Assembly (NCBI GenBank): GCA_963726575.1
Contig: CAVSCR010000007.1
Location: 1-64,000, forward strand
Direction: 5' to 3'
Length of the DNA stretch: 64,000 bases
Origin: CAVSCR01 sp963726575
GTDB taxonomy: Bacteria; Actinomycetota; Actinomycetes; JAHEKZ01
A program made the translations under genes and the position numbers. The notes below the pieces were generated by a model that was given only the letters and a program-made list of their open reading frames with translations, was not told where the DNA came from and ran no database searches. This document shows, piece by piece, positions 23,801 through 34,373 of this stretch (position 1 is the stretch's first letter; the number at the start of each line of letters is the position of its first letter).

Positions 23801-25450
23801 TTACGCGGAGGCCGGTGCCGCGACTGGGTCGTCGGGTTGTGGCGACTTGGGCAGGCGACGAACCCAGGCGAGTGCGAGCAGCGCGAAGAGGGCGAGGAAG
23901 GCCAGGGCGGCGCGTAGGGCGCTGAGTTGGGCCTCGGAGTAGGTCGTCACGAGTTCGGCGGTCTGGTCCGCGGGCAGTCCGGCGTGCTGGGCGGCCTCTT
24001 TCACTTGTGTCGTCGAGGCGAAGTTGACGCTGGTCTGCGCGGCTGCGGTGACCTGCTGTTTGACCGACTCGGGTAGCGACGGACTGGCTTGGACGCCTTG
24101 GGTGAAGTTCGACACCAAGGTCGCGATCAAGATCGAGCCCACCAACGCGACGCCGAGGGATGCGCCGAGGTTGAGGGAGGTTCCCTGTAGCCCGCCGGCT
24201 TCCCCGCCGCGGGTCGGGTCGACCGAGGACATGATCACGTTGCCGACCTGGGAGGCCAGTAACCCGAGCCCGGCGCCGAGCAGCGCCAGACCGGCACCGA
24301 AGCCCCATCCGCTCAGCGTGGGGTCGAGGAAGTACAGCAGCAGCAGCTCCGCGACGAGCATCGCCGCGATGCCCCGCTGGACGATGAGCTTTGGGGAGAA
24401 GCGGCCGGTCAGGGCTGAGCCGCCGAGCGCGAATACGAACATCGCCACCGACATCGGCAAGATCGTGATCCCGGTCTTCAACGAGTCGAAGCCCAGGACG
24501 GTCTGCAGGTAGAGCGGAAGCACGAAGAACGTGGCTTGGATGATGAACGCCTGGCACCACTGCACGACCAGGCCGGCGCGCATCCGCGGGATTGTGAGCA
24601 GTGCCAGGTCCAGCAGTGGCTCGTCCCCTCGGTCCTTCACGGTGCGCTCTCGGCGGGCGAAGACGACCAGCACCAGCGAGCCGATGACGATCAGCCAGAT
24701 CGTCGGGGACAGCCCCAGCGGGGTCAGCGGGTGTCCGTTGACCTGTGGGACACCAGCGCTGGGCAGGATCCAGCCCCACTGGCTGGACCGCAGGATGCCC
24801 AACACGATGGAACCCAGGCCGACCGCGGACAGCGCGGCGCCGGCGGTGTCGAGCTTGTTCTTGCGCCCCGCCACGGCCGGGATGATCCGCAGGAACAACA
24901 AGATGCCGAGGACCACCACCGACTCGGCCGCGAACACGTAGCGCCAGGTGAAGTAGGCCGACACCCAGCCGCCGATGATCGGCCCGGCCGCCATCGACGC
25001 CCCGCTGACCCCGCCGAGGATTCCGTAGGCGATCGCCCGCTGCTTGCCCTGGTAGGTGGCCGCCGTCAACGCCGCGATCGCGGGGATCACCAGGACGGCT
25101 CCCAGGCCCTCGATCAGCGACCAGCCGAACACCAGCACGGTCAGGTTCGGCGCTATCGACGTGATGAACGATCCGGTCCCGTAGACCAGCAGGCCGATCC
25201 AGAAAGCCCGCTTCGCCCCCCACCGCTCGCCGAACTTCCCGCCGATCAGCATGAACGACGCCATCACCAGCGTGTACATCGTGATCGCGGTCTGTAACCC
25301 GACCACGGTGGTGTTCAAGTCCGCGACGACCTGCGACAACGACACGTTCATCACGGTGGTGTCCAAGACCATGATGAACTGCGCTGAGGCCAGCATGGCC
25401 ACCACGCCCCACCCGGTCCTGGTGGTGACGCTGGGCGTGGTGTCGGTCAT
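23801..25450 (-). CDS. DHA2 family MFS drug efflux transporter
   Basis: A 549-residue, 14-helix proton-coupled multidrug exporter of the EmrB/QacA type. Helix 1 carries the family signature LDTTVMNVSLSQV, loop 2-3 has GGKFGERWGAKR (the MFS motif A), and helix 5 has the GGVSGASMAAGPIIGGW antiporter motif C. The C-terminal 60 residues include an extracytoplasmic helix-rich loop and a final helix before a Pro-rich tail. No TetR-type regulator is adjacent. The 240 bases upstream (25451-25690) hold no gene. Confidence 0.9.
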   Translation of the reverse strand: MTDTTPSVTTRTGWGVVAMLASAQFIMVLDTTVMNVSLSQVVADLNTTVVGLQTAITMYTLVMASFMLIGGKFGERWGAKRAFWIGLLVYGTGSFITSIAPNLTVLVFGWSLIEGLGAVLVIPAIAALTAATYQGKQRAIAYGILGGVSGASMAAGPIIGGWVSAYFTWRYVFAAESVVVLGILLFLRIIPAVAGRKNKLDTAGAALSAVGLGSIVLGILRSSQWGWILPSAGVPQVNGHPLTPLGLSPTIWLIVIGSLVLVVFARRERTVKDRGDEPLLDLALLTIPRMRAGLVVQWCQAFIIQATFFVLPLYLQTVLGFDSLKTGITILPMSVAMFVFALGGSALTGRFSPKLIVQRGIAAMLVAELLLLYFLDPTLSGWGFGAGLALLGAGLGLLASQVGNVIMSSVDPTRGGEAGGLQGTSLNLGASLGVALVGSILIATLVSNFTQGVQASPSLPESVKQQVTAAAQTSVNFASTTQVKEAAQHAGLPADQTAELVTTYSEAQLSALRAALAFLALFALLALAWVRRLPKSPQPDDPVAAPASA

Positions 25451-25690
25451 GGATCCTGCCTTCCTCCCGCCGCTCCGGGAGCCGACCCTAGGCCGTCGGC
25501 GACGACCGGACCAGAGGCTCGTGACGCCGGACTCGGTAGAGCACCGACAACGGCACGCTGAGCCCCGTCGGCCGCCGTGGTGGCGCTGGCACCGCGGGGA
25601 AGTGCTCCAGGGTCCTTCGGCCCTACTCAGCCTTCGCGCTCGACTGAGACGTTGCGCTACAGCTTGTCGTCGAGAAGAGGAGACACCCAG

Positions 25691-26152
25691 ATGCCCCTGC
25701 CCCGCCTTCGACTGGTCTCATTCGTGCTGGCGGGGGTCGCGTGTTTGAGCGGGCTCACCGCCTGCGGGACCAGTTCCACAGCAGGCAGCAGCACTACTCC
25801 CACGTCGACCGCGTCGTCGACCGCCGGCTGCGCGGACGTGACCGCGCTCAAGTCGTCACTCGACGCGCTCACGAAGGTGCGACCGCTTCAGGACGGCGCA
25901 GCGGCGCTGACCACCGCGATCGCCAACGTCAAGACCAGCCTGGACGCCGCGGCGGCCTCCGCGTCGGCGACCTTGCAGCCTGAGGTGACGCAGGTGAAGA
26001 CAGCCATCGCGGCGCTGCAGACCGCGGCGACCGGGCTGACCGCCGACAACCTCACCCAGAAGCTGCCGGCGATCACCGCCGCACTGACGCAGGTGGGGAC
26101 CGCGGCGGCAGCCCTCGCAACGTCGGTGACGCAGAACTGCGCAACCAGCTAG
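25691..26152 (+). CDS. putative lipoprotein
   Basis: A 153-residue secreted lipoprotein. The signal peptide MPLPRLRLVSFVLAGVACL ends in the lipobox LTAC with the acylated Cys at residue 25. A Ser/Thr linker and then a long alanine-rich helical region follow (two Cys, CADVT near the start and QNCATS at the end, may form a disulfide). The helical part resembles a coiled-coil bundle. ATG 25691 follows an AGGAG ribosome site. The function is unknown. Confidence 0.8.
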   Translation: MPLPRLRLVSFVLAGVACLSGLTACGTSSTAGSSTTPTSTASSTAGCADVTALKSSLDALTKVRPLQDGAAALTTAIANVKTSLDAAAASASATLQPEVTQVKTAIAALQTAATGLTADNLTQKLPAITAALTQVGTAAAALATSVTQNCATS

Positions 26153-26190
26153 TAGCCGCCGACCAGTGGTGAGTGCATCGCTCCCGCTGC

Positions 26191-26829
26191 TCAAGCCTGT
26201 CGGTGTCGGATCTTCCTGATCGGCACGATGAAGTAGATCGCGATCACCAGGTACCCGATGACCGCCGCGACGGGCAGGAAGAGTCCCAGTGCGATCAGCA
26301 CCACGTAGGCGGCCAGCCCGGGGGTCAATCGCTGGGTCAACAGCCGGACATCGTCGTCGTCTGCGTCGGGTCGCAGCAGATGCTCCCGGGCCGCGTAGCG
26401 CCACAGGACTGCAACCAAGACCGAGGCCAGCCACAGATTCACCCCGTAGATGGTGACCGCCACTCGCTCCGCATTGCTCACAGCGTGATACTCGGCCAGC
26501 AGCCGGGTGGGGAACGGCAAGAAGGACACCACCAGCAGGAGCAACAGGTTCAACCGCACGAAGACGGCGTCGGCCCGGTCCAGATACTCGGTGATCACAC
26601 TGTGCGCCAGCCAGACCGCGCCGATGGTCGAGAAACTCACCAGGTAGGCCAGGTACGACGGCCACTGGTCACGGACCGCCCCCAGCAGATCGCTGCCCGA
26701 ACCCGCCGGCACGGCGACGTCCAAGATGAGCAACGTGACCGCGATCGCGAACACACCATCGCTGAACGCCTCTAGCCGCCCAGTGGTCAGCCGTCGCCGG
26801 CGTGGCGGGTCCGCGTCATCGGCTGCCAT
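26191..26829 (-). CDS. TMEM175-type potassium channel (DUF1211)
   Basis: A 212-residue six-helix protein of the TMEM175 family. The diagnostic motif RLEAFSDGVFAIAVTLLILD is in the first helix near the N-terminus. Bacterial members form tetrameric potassium-selective channels whose filter lies in helix 1 instead of a P-loop. The start is the second in-frame ATG (26829, MAADDADPP), which gives the usual short lead. It lies next to the remnant of an unrelated ion-channel gene about 2.5 kb away. Confidence 0.85.
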   Translation of the reverse strand: MAADDADPPRRRRLTTGRLEAFSDGVFAIAVTLLILDVAVPAGSGSDLLGAVRDQWPSYLAYLVSFSTIGAVWLAHSVITEYLDRADAVFVRLNLLLLLVVSFLPFPTRLLAEYHAVSNAERVAVTIYGVNLWLASVLVAVLWRYAAREHLLRPDADDDDVRLLTQRLTPGLAAYVVLIALGLFLPVAAVIGYLVIAIYFIVPIRKIRHRQA

Positions 26830-26980
26830 CCCGCGAGTCTGCCCCGGCGGTGCCACGTCTCAGCGCGAGCCACGCCCGTCGTCGCTGCTCCATCGCACGA
26901 TGGGTAGCCGCTGAAGCAAGTCGAGCGGGGCAGCTCCGAGAGCCACCCCGCTCAACCACCATGGATCGGCCAGATGCTGG

Positions 26981-27502
26981 TCAGGACTCGGCGGCTTCGA
27001 TGACCTTCTCGTTGCCCTCGTTCACCGCTTGGACCACCGCGTCGTAGTCGCCTGAGTCGACCGCCTTGCTGACCTTCTTGTTGGCCTTGGCCACGGCCTT
27101 GTCGACCCGGTCCAGGTACAAGTCGTCGACCACGGCCGCGATCGCGGAAGCGCCCACCGGCAGCCACTGCTCGGCGTCGACCCCGATCGCCTTCTCCTGG
27201 TGACGTTTGGCGATCTTGCCGGCCCCGGCGCCGATCCCCGCGCCCACCACACCAGCCAGCAACAGCGGGGGGGCGAACAACCCGACCACCAGCCCACCGA
27301 TGGCACCAGCGGTGGTGCCGGTAGCGACGAGCCCGCCGCCGTGCTCCTTGACCTCGACCTTGCCGGAGGAGTCACGCGACAAGACCACGGCGGCCACCAC
27401 CGCGGTGTCACCCATGGCCTTGACCGCCTCGAAGTCCTCGGCCGCCGCCGAGGTGTCATCCCCGTATGCCGCAACCAGCAGCGTGTAGTTCCGATCAGCC
27501 AT
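26981..27502 (-). CDS. DUF1269 family protein
   Basis: A 173-residue protein of the DUF1269 type. It starts with the conserved NYTLLVAAYGDDTSAAAEDF, has a hydrophobic hairpin in the middle (GTTAGAIGGLVVGLFAPPLL and LAGVVGAGIGAGAG) and ends with a helical part containing a Lys-rich KAVAKANKKVSKAV. Such proteins may peripherally insert in the membrane; their role is unknown. The internal ATG at 27502 is preferred over 27511. The 365 bases beyond its start (27503-27867) show no gene, RNA or clear repeat. Confidence 0.8.
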   Translation of the reverse strand: MADRNYTLLVAAYGDDTSAAAEDFEAVKAMGDTAVVAAVVLSRDSSGKVEVKEHGGGLVATGTTAGAIGGLVVGLFAPPLLLAGVVGAGIGAGAGKIAKRHQEKAIGVDAEQWLPVGASAIAAVVDDLYLDRVDKAVAKANKKVSKAVDSGDYDAVVQAVNEGNEKVIEAAES

Positions 27503-27867
27503 GCCTGCCACCTTTCATCAGGTCGGCCCAGGGGACGGCCAACTTCCCTCACCATGTCACCCGCCGCCGCAGCCGACCACCGGCGCTCGCCTCTTGATGT
27601 CGCCCGCCGGGACTGGTAGCCCCGAAGGGCAGGCTCCAAGCGCCAAGCCGCGACCCCAGCAGCCCCACAACAACGCACCGACGACACCGGACGAATTGTG
27701 GTCCCCCGCCCGAGAATGCCGGGTCTAGTGCGCCCAGATTCAACTACCTGGCGCGCTGGCGACGCGCAACTTCAAGAGAGAACGAGACTTCTCGGCCCTC
27801 AATCTCCTGTCCATGCTCTAGCTGCTCGTTGGCAAAGGGGCGCGACCTCTACGGCACCTCCAGCTGG

Positions 27868-29343
27868 CTAAGGCCCGGTGTCACGGATCATGGCGTAGGT
27901 CGACGCCAGAACATCCACGAGCTGATCGGCGGCGATCGGCTGACGACCCCCGTCACTAGCGAGGTGACCAGCCCATCCGTGCACGAAGGCCGCGACACCG
28001 GCGGCGACGTGCGCCTCGACGCCCGCAGCTAGGTACGCCGCGAGCAGCCCGGTCAACACGTCACCCGTCCCGGCGTTGGCCAGCCACGGGGTGCCCGTCG
28101 GGTTCACCAGCGGCGTGCGTCCTGGTGACGCGACTACCGTCGTAGCGCCTTTGAGCAACACAGTCACGTCGAGGCGTTCGGCGAGCGCGGCCGCTGCCTT
28201 CAGACGCCCCGCGTCGACGTCCAGATCTGGTGCCAGGCCCGCGAACTCACCACCGTGGGGCGTCACGACGGTGGCTGCAGTGCGCTGCCTGAGCAGTCCC
28301 AACAAGGACGCATCGTCGGCGAGCAGCGTGAGGGCATCAGCGTCTACGACGGCTGGCACGTCACTCTTCAATACATCGCGCAGCGCCAATGAGGCGGCGG
28401 CGTCGGTCCCCAGGCCGGGACCGATCCCCCACGCCTGAACCCGACCGGCGGCGCTGGGTAGCCCCGATGCCACGACGGCCGACGGCCAGCGCTGCACCAC
28501 CTCTGCGGCAGCCGGACCGACGTAGCGGACGAGTCCGGCCTTCGCGTGCAGCGCAGCACCTGTGGCCAGCAGCGCCGCGCCCGGATAGCGCGCGGAACCT
28601 GCGACGATGCCGGGGACGCCCGCCGAGTACTTGTCCGACGATGCGCCGGGGACGGGAAGCAGTTGCGCCACATCGTCCGCGTCGAGGAGCTCCACCGCCG
28701 GCACGTAGGCGGCCAACACCGGACCTAGACCGAGGTCGACCACGTCGACGATGCCGCAGCGCTCTGAGCCTGGCGTGACGACGAGCCCCGGTTTGAGCGC
28801 ACCGAAGGTCACTGTCACGTCAGCCCAAGCTGAGGGACCTGCCACGACCGCAGTGTCGGCGTCGACCCCACTGGGAAGGTCCACAGCCACGATCAGAGCA
28901 CCTGCGCCCATCGCGAGGTCGAGCAGGTCGGCCGGACGGCTGGCGAGCGCGCCACGTCCGCCGATTCCCACGACACCATCGAGAAGCAGGTCGACGTGCG
29001 ACGTGACCCGCTCGGCTCCTCGTTCGTCGGCCGACATCACACGGGCTCCGGTTGACCGCAGCACAGCCGTGCCCTCGGCGTGCGGGTGATCGGTAAGGCA
29101 CAGTGCCGTCACCGCGGCGCCACGGCGCGCCAGCTCGGCGCCGGCGAACAGCGCATCACCGCCGTTGTTGCCGCTCCCGACGAGCAGTCCCACCCGCGTG
29201 CCGTAACAACTGCCGAGCAGCCGGGCGCAGGTCAGCGCGAGACCATGAGCGGCGCGACGCATCAAGGCGAGGTCACCGACCTGCGCCATGACTTGCGTCT
29301 CGGCTGCGCGCACGCTGGCGACGTCGTAGCCGAACCGGCTCAT
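27868..29343 (-). CDS. nnrD: bifunctional NAD(P)H-hydrate epimerase/dehydratase
   Basis: Repairs damaged NADHX and NADPHX. The N-terminal epimerase half (about residues 1-210, YjeF_N) has VGSGNNGGDALFAGAEL. The C-terminal ADP-dependent dehydratase half (about 215-490) has GIGPGLGTDAA, VVTPHGGEFAGL and the catalytic NAGTGDVLTGLLAAYL. At 491 residues both halves are complete. The start overlaps the acpS stop by four bases, so it is the last gene of the glmM-glmS-acpS-nnrD run. Confidence 0.95.
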   Translation of the reverse strand: MSRFGYDVASVRAAETQVMAQVGDLALMRRAAHGLALTCARLLGSCYGTRVGLLVGSGNNGGDALFAGAELARRGAAVTALCLTDHPHAEGTAVLRSTGARVMSADERGAERVTSHVDLLLDGVVGIGGRGALASRPADLLDLAMGAGALIVAVDLPSGVDADTAVVAGPSAWADVTVTFGALKPGLVVTPGSERCGIVDVVDLGLGPVLAAYVPAVELLDADDVAQLLPVPGASSDKYSAGVPGIVAGSARYPGAALLATGAALHAKAGLVRYVGPAAAEVVQRWPSAVVASGLPSAAGRVQAWGIGPGLGTDAAASLALRDVLKSDVPAVVDADALTLLADDASLLGLLRQRTAATVVTPHGGEFAGLAPDLDVDAGRLKAAAALAERLDVTVLLKGATTVVASPGRTPLVNPTGTPWLANAGTGDVLTGLLAAYLAAGVEAHVAAGVAAFVHGWAGHLASDGGRQPIAADQLVDVLASTYAMIRDTGP

Positions 29344-29690
29344 CGCTGCGCTACGACCATGGCCGAGGCGATCCCGGCATCGTGGCTCAGGGACAGATGA
29401 ATCGTGTCGATGCCGAGCTCGACCGCGCGCGCCTGCACGGTTCCGGTCATCTCGAAATGCGGGCGACCGGACTCGTCGTTGACCACCCAGCAGTCGTGCC
29501 AGTGCAAGCCGGCAGGAGCACCGAGAGCCTTGGCCAGCGCCTCCTTGGCCGCGAAGCGAGCGGCGAGGGAGTTCAGCGGGCGGGTCCGCTCATCGAGCGT
29601 GAACAGCCGTTCGCGAAGTCCTGGGGTTCGTCCCAACGTGGCAGCGAATCGATCGACATCGACCACGTCGATACCGATCCCCACGATCAC
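29340..29690 (-). CDS. acpS: holo-[acyl-carrier-protein] synthase
   Basis: Transfers 4'-phosphopantetheine from CoA to a serine of acyl carrier protein, which activates fatty acid synthesis. The 116-residue protein starts with the metal-binding VGIGIDVVDVDRF and contains the second motif RFAAKEALAKALG; the end is SLSHDAGIASAMVV. The GTG at 29690 gives the standard start; the frame upstream is not conserved sequence. It overlaps nnrD and follows glmS by 81 bases. Confidence 0.95.
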   Translation of the reverse strand: MIVGIGIDVVDVDRFAATLGRTPGLRERLFTLDERTRPLNSLAARFAAKEALAKALGAPAGLHWHDCWVVNDESGRPHFEMTGTVQARAVELGIDTIHLSLSHDAGIASAMVVAQR

Positions 29691-29771
29691 CCCCCCATTG
29701 TGTCGCACACCGCAACCCCCCTTCCGGTAGCAACGCGGCGTTGCTTCCGGGTTCATAGGGCAGCAAAGCAG

Positions 29772-31625
<1,854 letters not shown>

Positions 31626-31629
31626 GTCG

Positions 31630-32979
31630 TCAGCCTAGGCCGAGTCGTCGACGCACGACGTCAGCCAACTCATCGGCAACGCGCTGCGCCTCGTCGGGTG
31701 ACTGCGCCTCCACCATCACCCGCACGAGCGGCTCGGTTCCGCTGGGTCGCAGAAGAACGCGTCCCGCGTCACCCAGCTTCTCCTGCGCAGCTGCGACCGC
31801 GGCCAGAAGGTCAGCATCCGACTCGGCTCGCACCTTGTCCACCTCAGGCACGTTGACCAGCACCTGCGGTAGACGCTGCACGACTGACGCAACTTCGGCC
31901 AGGGACGAACCGGCGACAGCAACATGTCCCAGCAGGTGGAGTGCGGTCAACGTGCCGTCACCGGTCGTCGCATGATCGAGCAGCAGGACGTGTCCGGACT
32001 GCTCGCCGCCCAGCGTGTACCCACCCGCTCTCATCGCCTCGAGCACGTAGCGGTCGCCCACCGCGGTCTCAGCCAAGGTGATGCCGTGTTCGCGCATCGC
32101 CAGGCGCAGCCCCAGGTTCGACATCACGGTCGCCACGAGAGTGTCATCGCGCAGGGTGCCTGCCTTGCGCATGGCGAGGGCGATCACGCCCATGATCTGG
32201 TCACCGTCGACGACCGACCCGTCCGCCGCCACCGCAAGACAGCGGTCGGCGTCGCCGTCGAGGGCGACGCCGGCATCTGCGCCGAGACTCACGACGGTCC
32301 GTCGAAGGTCGTCCAGATGCGTCGAGCCGCAGTTGTCGTTGATGTTCGTGCCGTCAGGCTGAGCGTGGATGGCGGTGACGCGTGCACCGGCGCGCGACAA
32401 GGCGTCGGGCGCTGAGCGGTAAGCCGCCCCATTGGCACAGTCGACCACCACGTGCAACCCGTCCAACCGGTGCGGCAGGCTGGCCAGCAGATGGTCGATG
32501 TACTCACCGGTCGCGGCCGAATCGTCGCTGACGCGGCCGACGTCGGCCCCCGTCGGACGTTGCCACGGCTCACGCAGGCGGTTCTCCACTGCGTCCTCGA
32601 CGTCGTCACCCAGCTTCACGCCGCCCCGGGCGAAGAACTTGATCCCGTTGTCCGGCATCGGGTTGTGGCTGGCCGAGAGCATCACGCCGAGGTCGGCACC
32701 GCGTGTCTGGGTGAGGAACGCGACAGCGGGCGTCGGGAGGACTCCGACGCGCACGACATCGACGCCGGCCGAGGCGAGGCCAGCCACGACGGCCGCCTCG
32801 AGGAACTCCCCGGAGGCGCGCGGGTCGCGTCCCACGACGGCGCGCGGGCGGTGACCGGCGAACGCACCAAGGTCGGCCAGGACATGGGCAGCGGCCACCG
32901 ACAGGTCGACGGCGAGCTCGGCGGTCAGGTCGACGTTGGCCTTGCCGCGTACTCCGTCGGTGCCGAACAGCCGTGCCAC
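31630..32979 (-). CDS. glmM: phosphoglucosamine mutase
   Basis: Converts glucosamine-6-phosphate to glucosamine-1-phosphate, the step next to GlmS. The 449-residue protein has the N-terminal RLFGTDGVRGKAN, the catalytic serine loop MLSASHNPMPDNGIKFF, the metal loop ALDGDADRCLAV and the phosphate-binding RPSGTEPLVRVM. GTG at 32979 has an AGGAGGG site upstream. The adjacent order glmM then glmS makes one amino-sugar operon. Confidence 0.97.
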   Translation of the reverse strand: MARLFGTDGVRGKANVDLTAELAVDLSVAAAHVLADLGAFAGHRPRAVVGRDPRASGEFLEAAVVAGLASAGVDVVRVGVLPTPAVAFLTQTRGADLGVMLSASHNPMPDNGIKFFARGGVKLGDDVEDAVENRLREPWQRPTGADVGRVSDDSAATGEYIDHLLASLPHRLDGLHVVVDCANGAAYRSAPDALSRAGARVTAIHAQPDGTNINDNCGSTHLDDLRRTVVSLGADAGVALDGDADRCLAVAADGSVVDGDQIMGVIALAMRKAGTLRDDTLVATVMSNLGLRLAMREHGITLAETAVGDRYVLEAMRAGGYTLGGEQSGHVLLLDHATTGDGTLTALHLLGHVAVAGSSLAEVASVVQRLPQVLVNVPEVDKVRAESDADLLAAVAAAQEKLGDAGRVLLRPSGTEPLVRVMVEAQSPDEAQRVADELADVVRRRLGLG

Positions 32980-33008
32980 TGGCCCTCCTTCCTAGACCAA
33001 CAACGGAA

Positions 33009-33033
33009 CGCCCCGGAGGAAGCCTCCGGGGCG
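33009..33033 (-). terminator. hairpin terminator after rpsI
   Basis: An 11-base perfect stem (CGCCCCGGAGG with CCTCCGGGGCG) around a three-base loop, about 50 bases past the rpsI stop and before glmM. There is no long T run, as is common in high-GC actinobacteria. It would separate rplM-rpsI from the glmM operon. Confidence 0.75.
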
Positions 33034-33082
33034 CAACCGTACGGACCCGCCGTGGGTGGTCGAGAGACCGCCCTGGCAGAGG

Positions 33083-33745
33083 TCAGCGCTTGCTGTACTG
33101 CGGCGCCTTGCGAGCCTTCTTCAGCCCAGCCTTGCGGCGCTCCTTGGCCCGTGGATCACGCGTCAGGAAGCCGGCCTTCTTCAGCGTCGGGCGGAACTGT
33201 GCGACGTCGACCTCGTTCAACGCCCGCGCGATCCCGAGCCGCAGCGCTCCCGCCTGCCCGGACACCCCGCCGCCGTGGATCCGCGCGATCACGTCGAACC
33301 GACCGCCGATGTCGAGCACCGCGAACGGCTCGTTGACGACCTGCTGGTGGACCTTGTTCGGGAAGTAGCTGTCCAGTGGCTGACCGTTCACCGACCACTG
33401 TCCGGTACCGGGGACGATGCGCACGCGAGCGATGGCTTCCTTGCGCCGACCGGTCGCGCCAGCTGGCACGGGCGCAAACGTCCGCGTCACCGGCGTCTTG
33501 ACCGTCTCGGTTGTGTAGCTGTCACCGGTGAAGGGCGCCGACTCCTCGCCGGCGTCGGCGGAAGCCTCGACGTCGTCGAGCTCGGTCACCGGAAGCGCTG
33601 CGGACGCCACAGCTTCCGATTCTGGTTCCGATCCTGCCTGCGGTTCTGCGTCCGCCACTGCGTCTGGCACGGGGTTCCTCTTCTGATCGGCGTCGGCGTC
33701 CGTGTCGATGTCTGGAGTCGGTGTGGTCGTGGGCTGGTCGGTCAC
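33083..33745 (-). CDS. rpsI: 30S ribosomal protein S9, extended N-terminus
   Basis: Binds 16S rRNA in the head of the small subunit, its C-terminal tail reaching the P-site tRNA. The S9 core begins near residue 95 (GRRKEAIARVRIVPG), includes VSGQAGALRLGIARAL and ends in the basic KKARKAPQYSKR tail. Bacterial S9 is usually about 130 residues; here about 85 acidic Asp/Glu/Ala-rich residues precede the core. Long S9 N-termini are known in actinobacteria. The ATG start overlaps the rplM stop by four bases. Confidence 0.95.
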   Translation of the reverse strand: MTDQPTTTPTPDIDTDADADQKRNPVPDAVADAEPQAGSEPESEAVASAALPVTELDDVEASADAGEESAPFTGDSYTTETVKTPVTRTFAPVPAGATGRRKEAIARVRIVPGTGQWSVNGQPLDSYFPNKVHQQVVNEPFAVLDIGGRFDVIARIHGGGVSGQAGALRLGIARALNEVDVAQFRPTLKKAGFLTRDPRAKERRKAGLKKARKAPQYSKR

Positions 33746-34185
33746 TGAGCGACCTGGCTGATCTCGAACGACACCGGCTGCTGTGCCTGGTGGGGGTGCT
33801 CCGGCCCGGCGTACACCTTCAGCTTCTTGATCTGCTGCCGGCCCAACCGGTTGTGCGGGAGCATCCCGCGCACGGCCTTCTCGACGGCCTTGCGCGGGTT
33901 GGACGCGAGCAGGTCGCCGTAGCTCACTGCGCGCAGACCACCGGGGTAGCCCGAGTGGTGGTAGGCCAGCTTCTGGTCCTTCTTGTCACCGCTGAGCGCC
34001 ACCTTGCCGGCGTTGACGATGACGACGAAGTCGCCGGTGTCGACGTGGGGGGCGAACGTCGGCTTGTGCTTGCCGCGCAGCAGCGTGGCAGCCTGGACGG
34101 CCAATCGACCCAACACCACGTCCTGGGCGTCGATGACGTACCACTGACGCTGGGTCTCGCCAGCCTTCGGGCTGTACGTGCGCAC
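33742..34185 (-). CDS. rplM: 50S ribosomal protein L13
   Basis: An early-assembly protein of the large subunit. The 147-residue protein runs from VRTYSPKAGETQRQWYVIDA through the conserved GRLAVQAATLLRGKHKPTF, HHSGYPGGLRAVSY and MLPHNRLGRQQIKKLKVY. The GTG at 34185 matches the standard start; a TTG two codons upstream is an alternative. It is coupled to rpsI by an ATGA overlap, as in most bacteria. Confidence 0.97.
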   Translation of the reverse strand: MRTYSPKAGETQRQWYVIDAQDVVLGRLAVQAATLLRGKHKPTFAPHVDTGDFVVIVNAGKVALSGDKKDQKLAYHHSGYPGGLRAVSYGDLLASNPRKAVEKAVRGMLPHNRLGRQQIKKLKVYAGPEHPHQAQQPVSFEISQVAQ

Positions 34186-34373
34186 GGTCAAGAACCTGGC
34201 TTTCGTCGGTCGGTGGGACGCTGCGGGGAGGGAGACCGGCCAACGCACCTGGGGCACGCACGACCAGCCGTCCGCAAGACGACGGCCCAGGGTAGCCCGG
34301 GGCCCGTAGCAGGGTCAAAACCACCTCGAAGCTCCTCGCGACGACCTTCCCCGCCGCCGGATAGCGTCGCCGC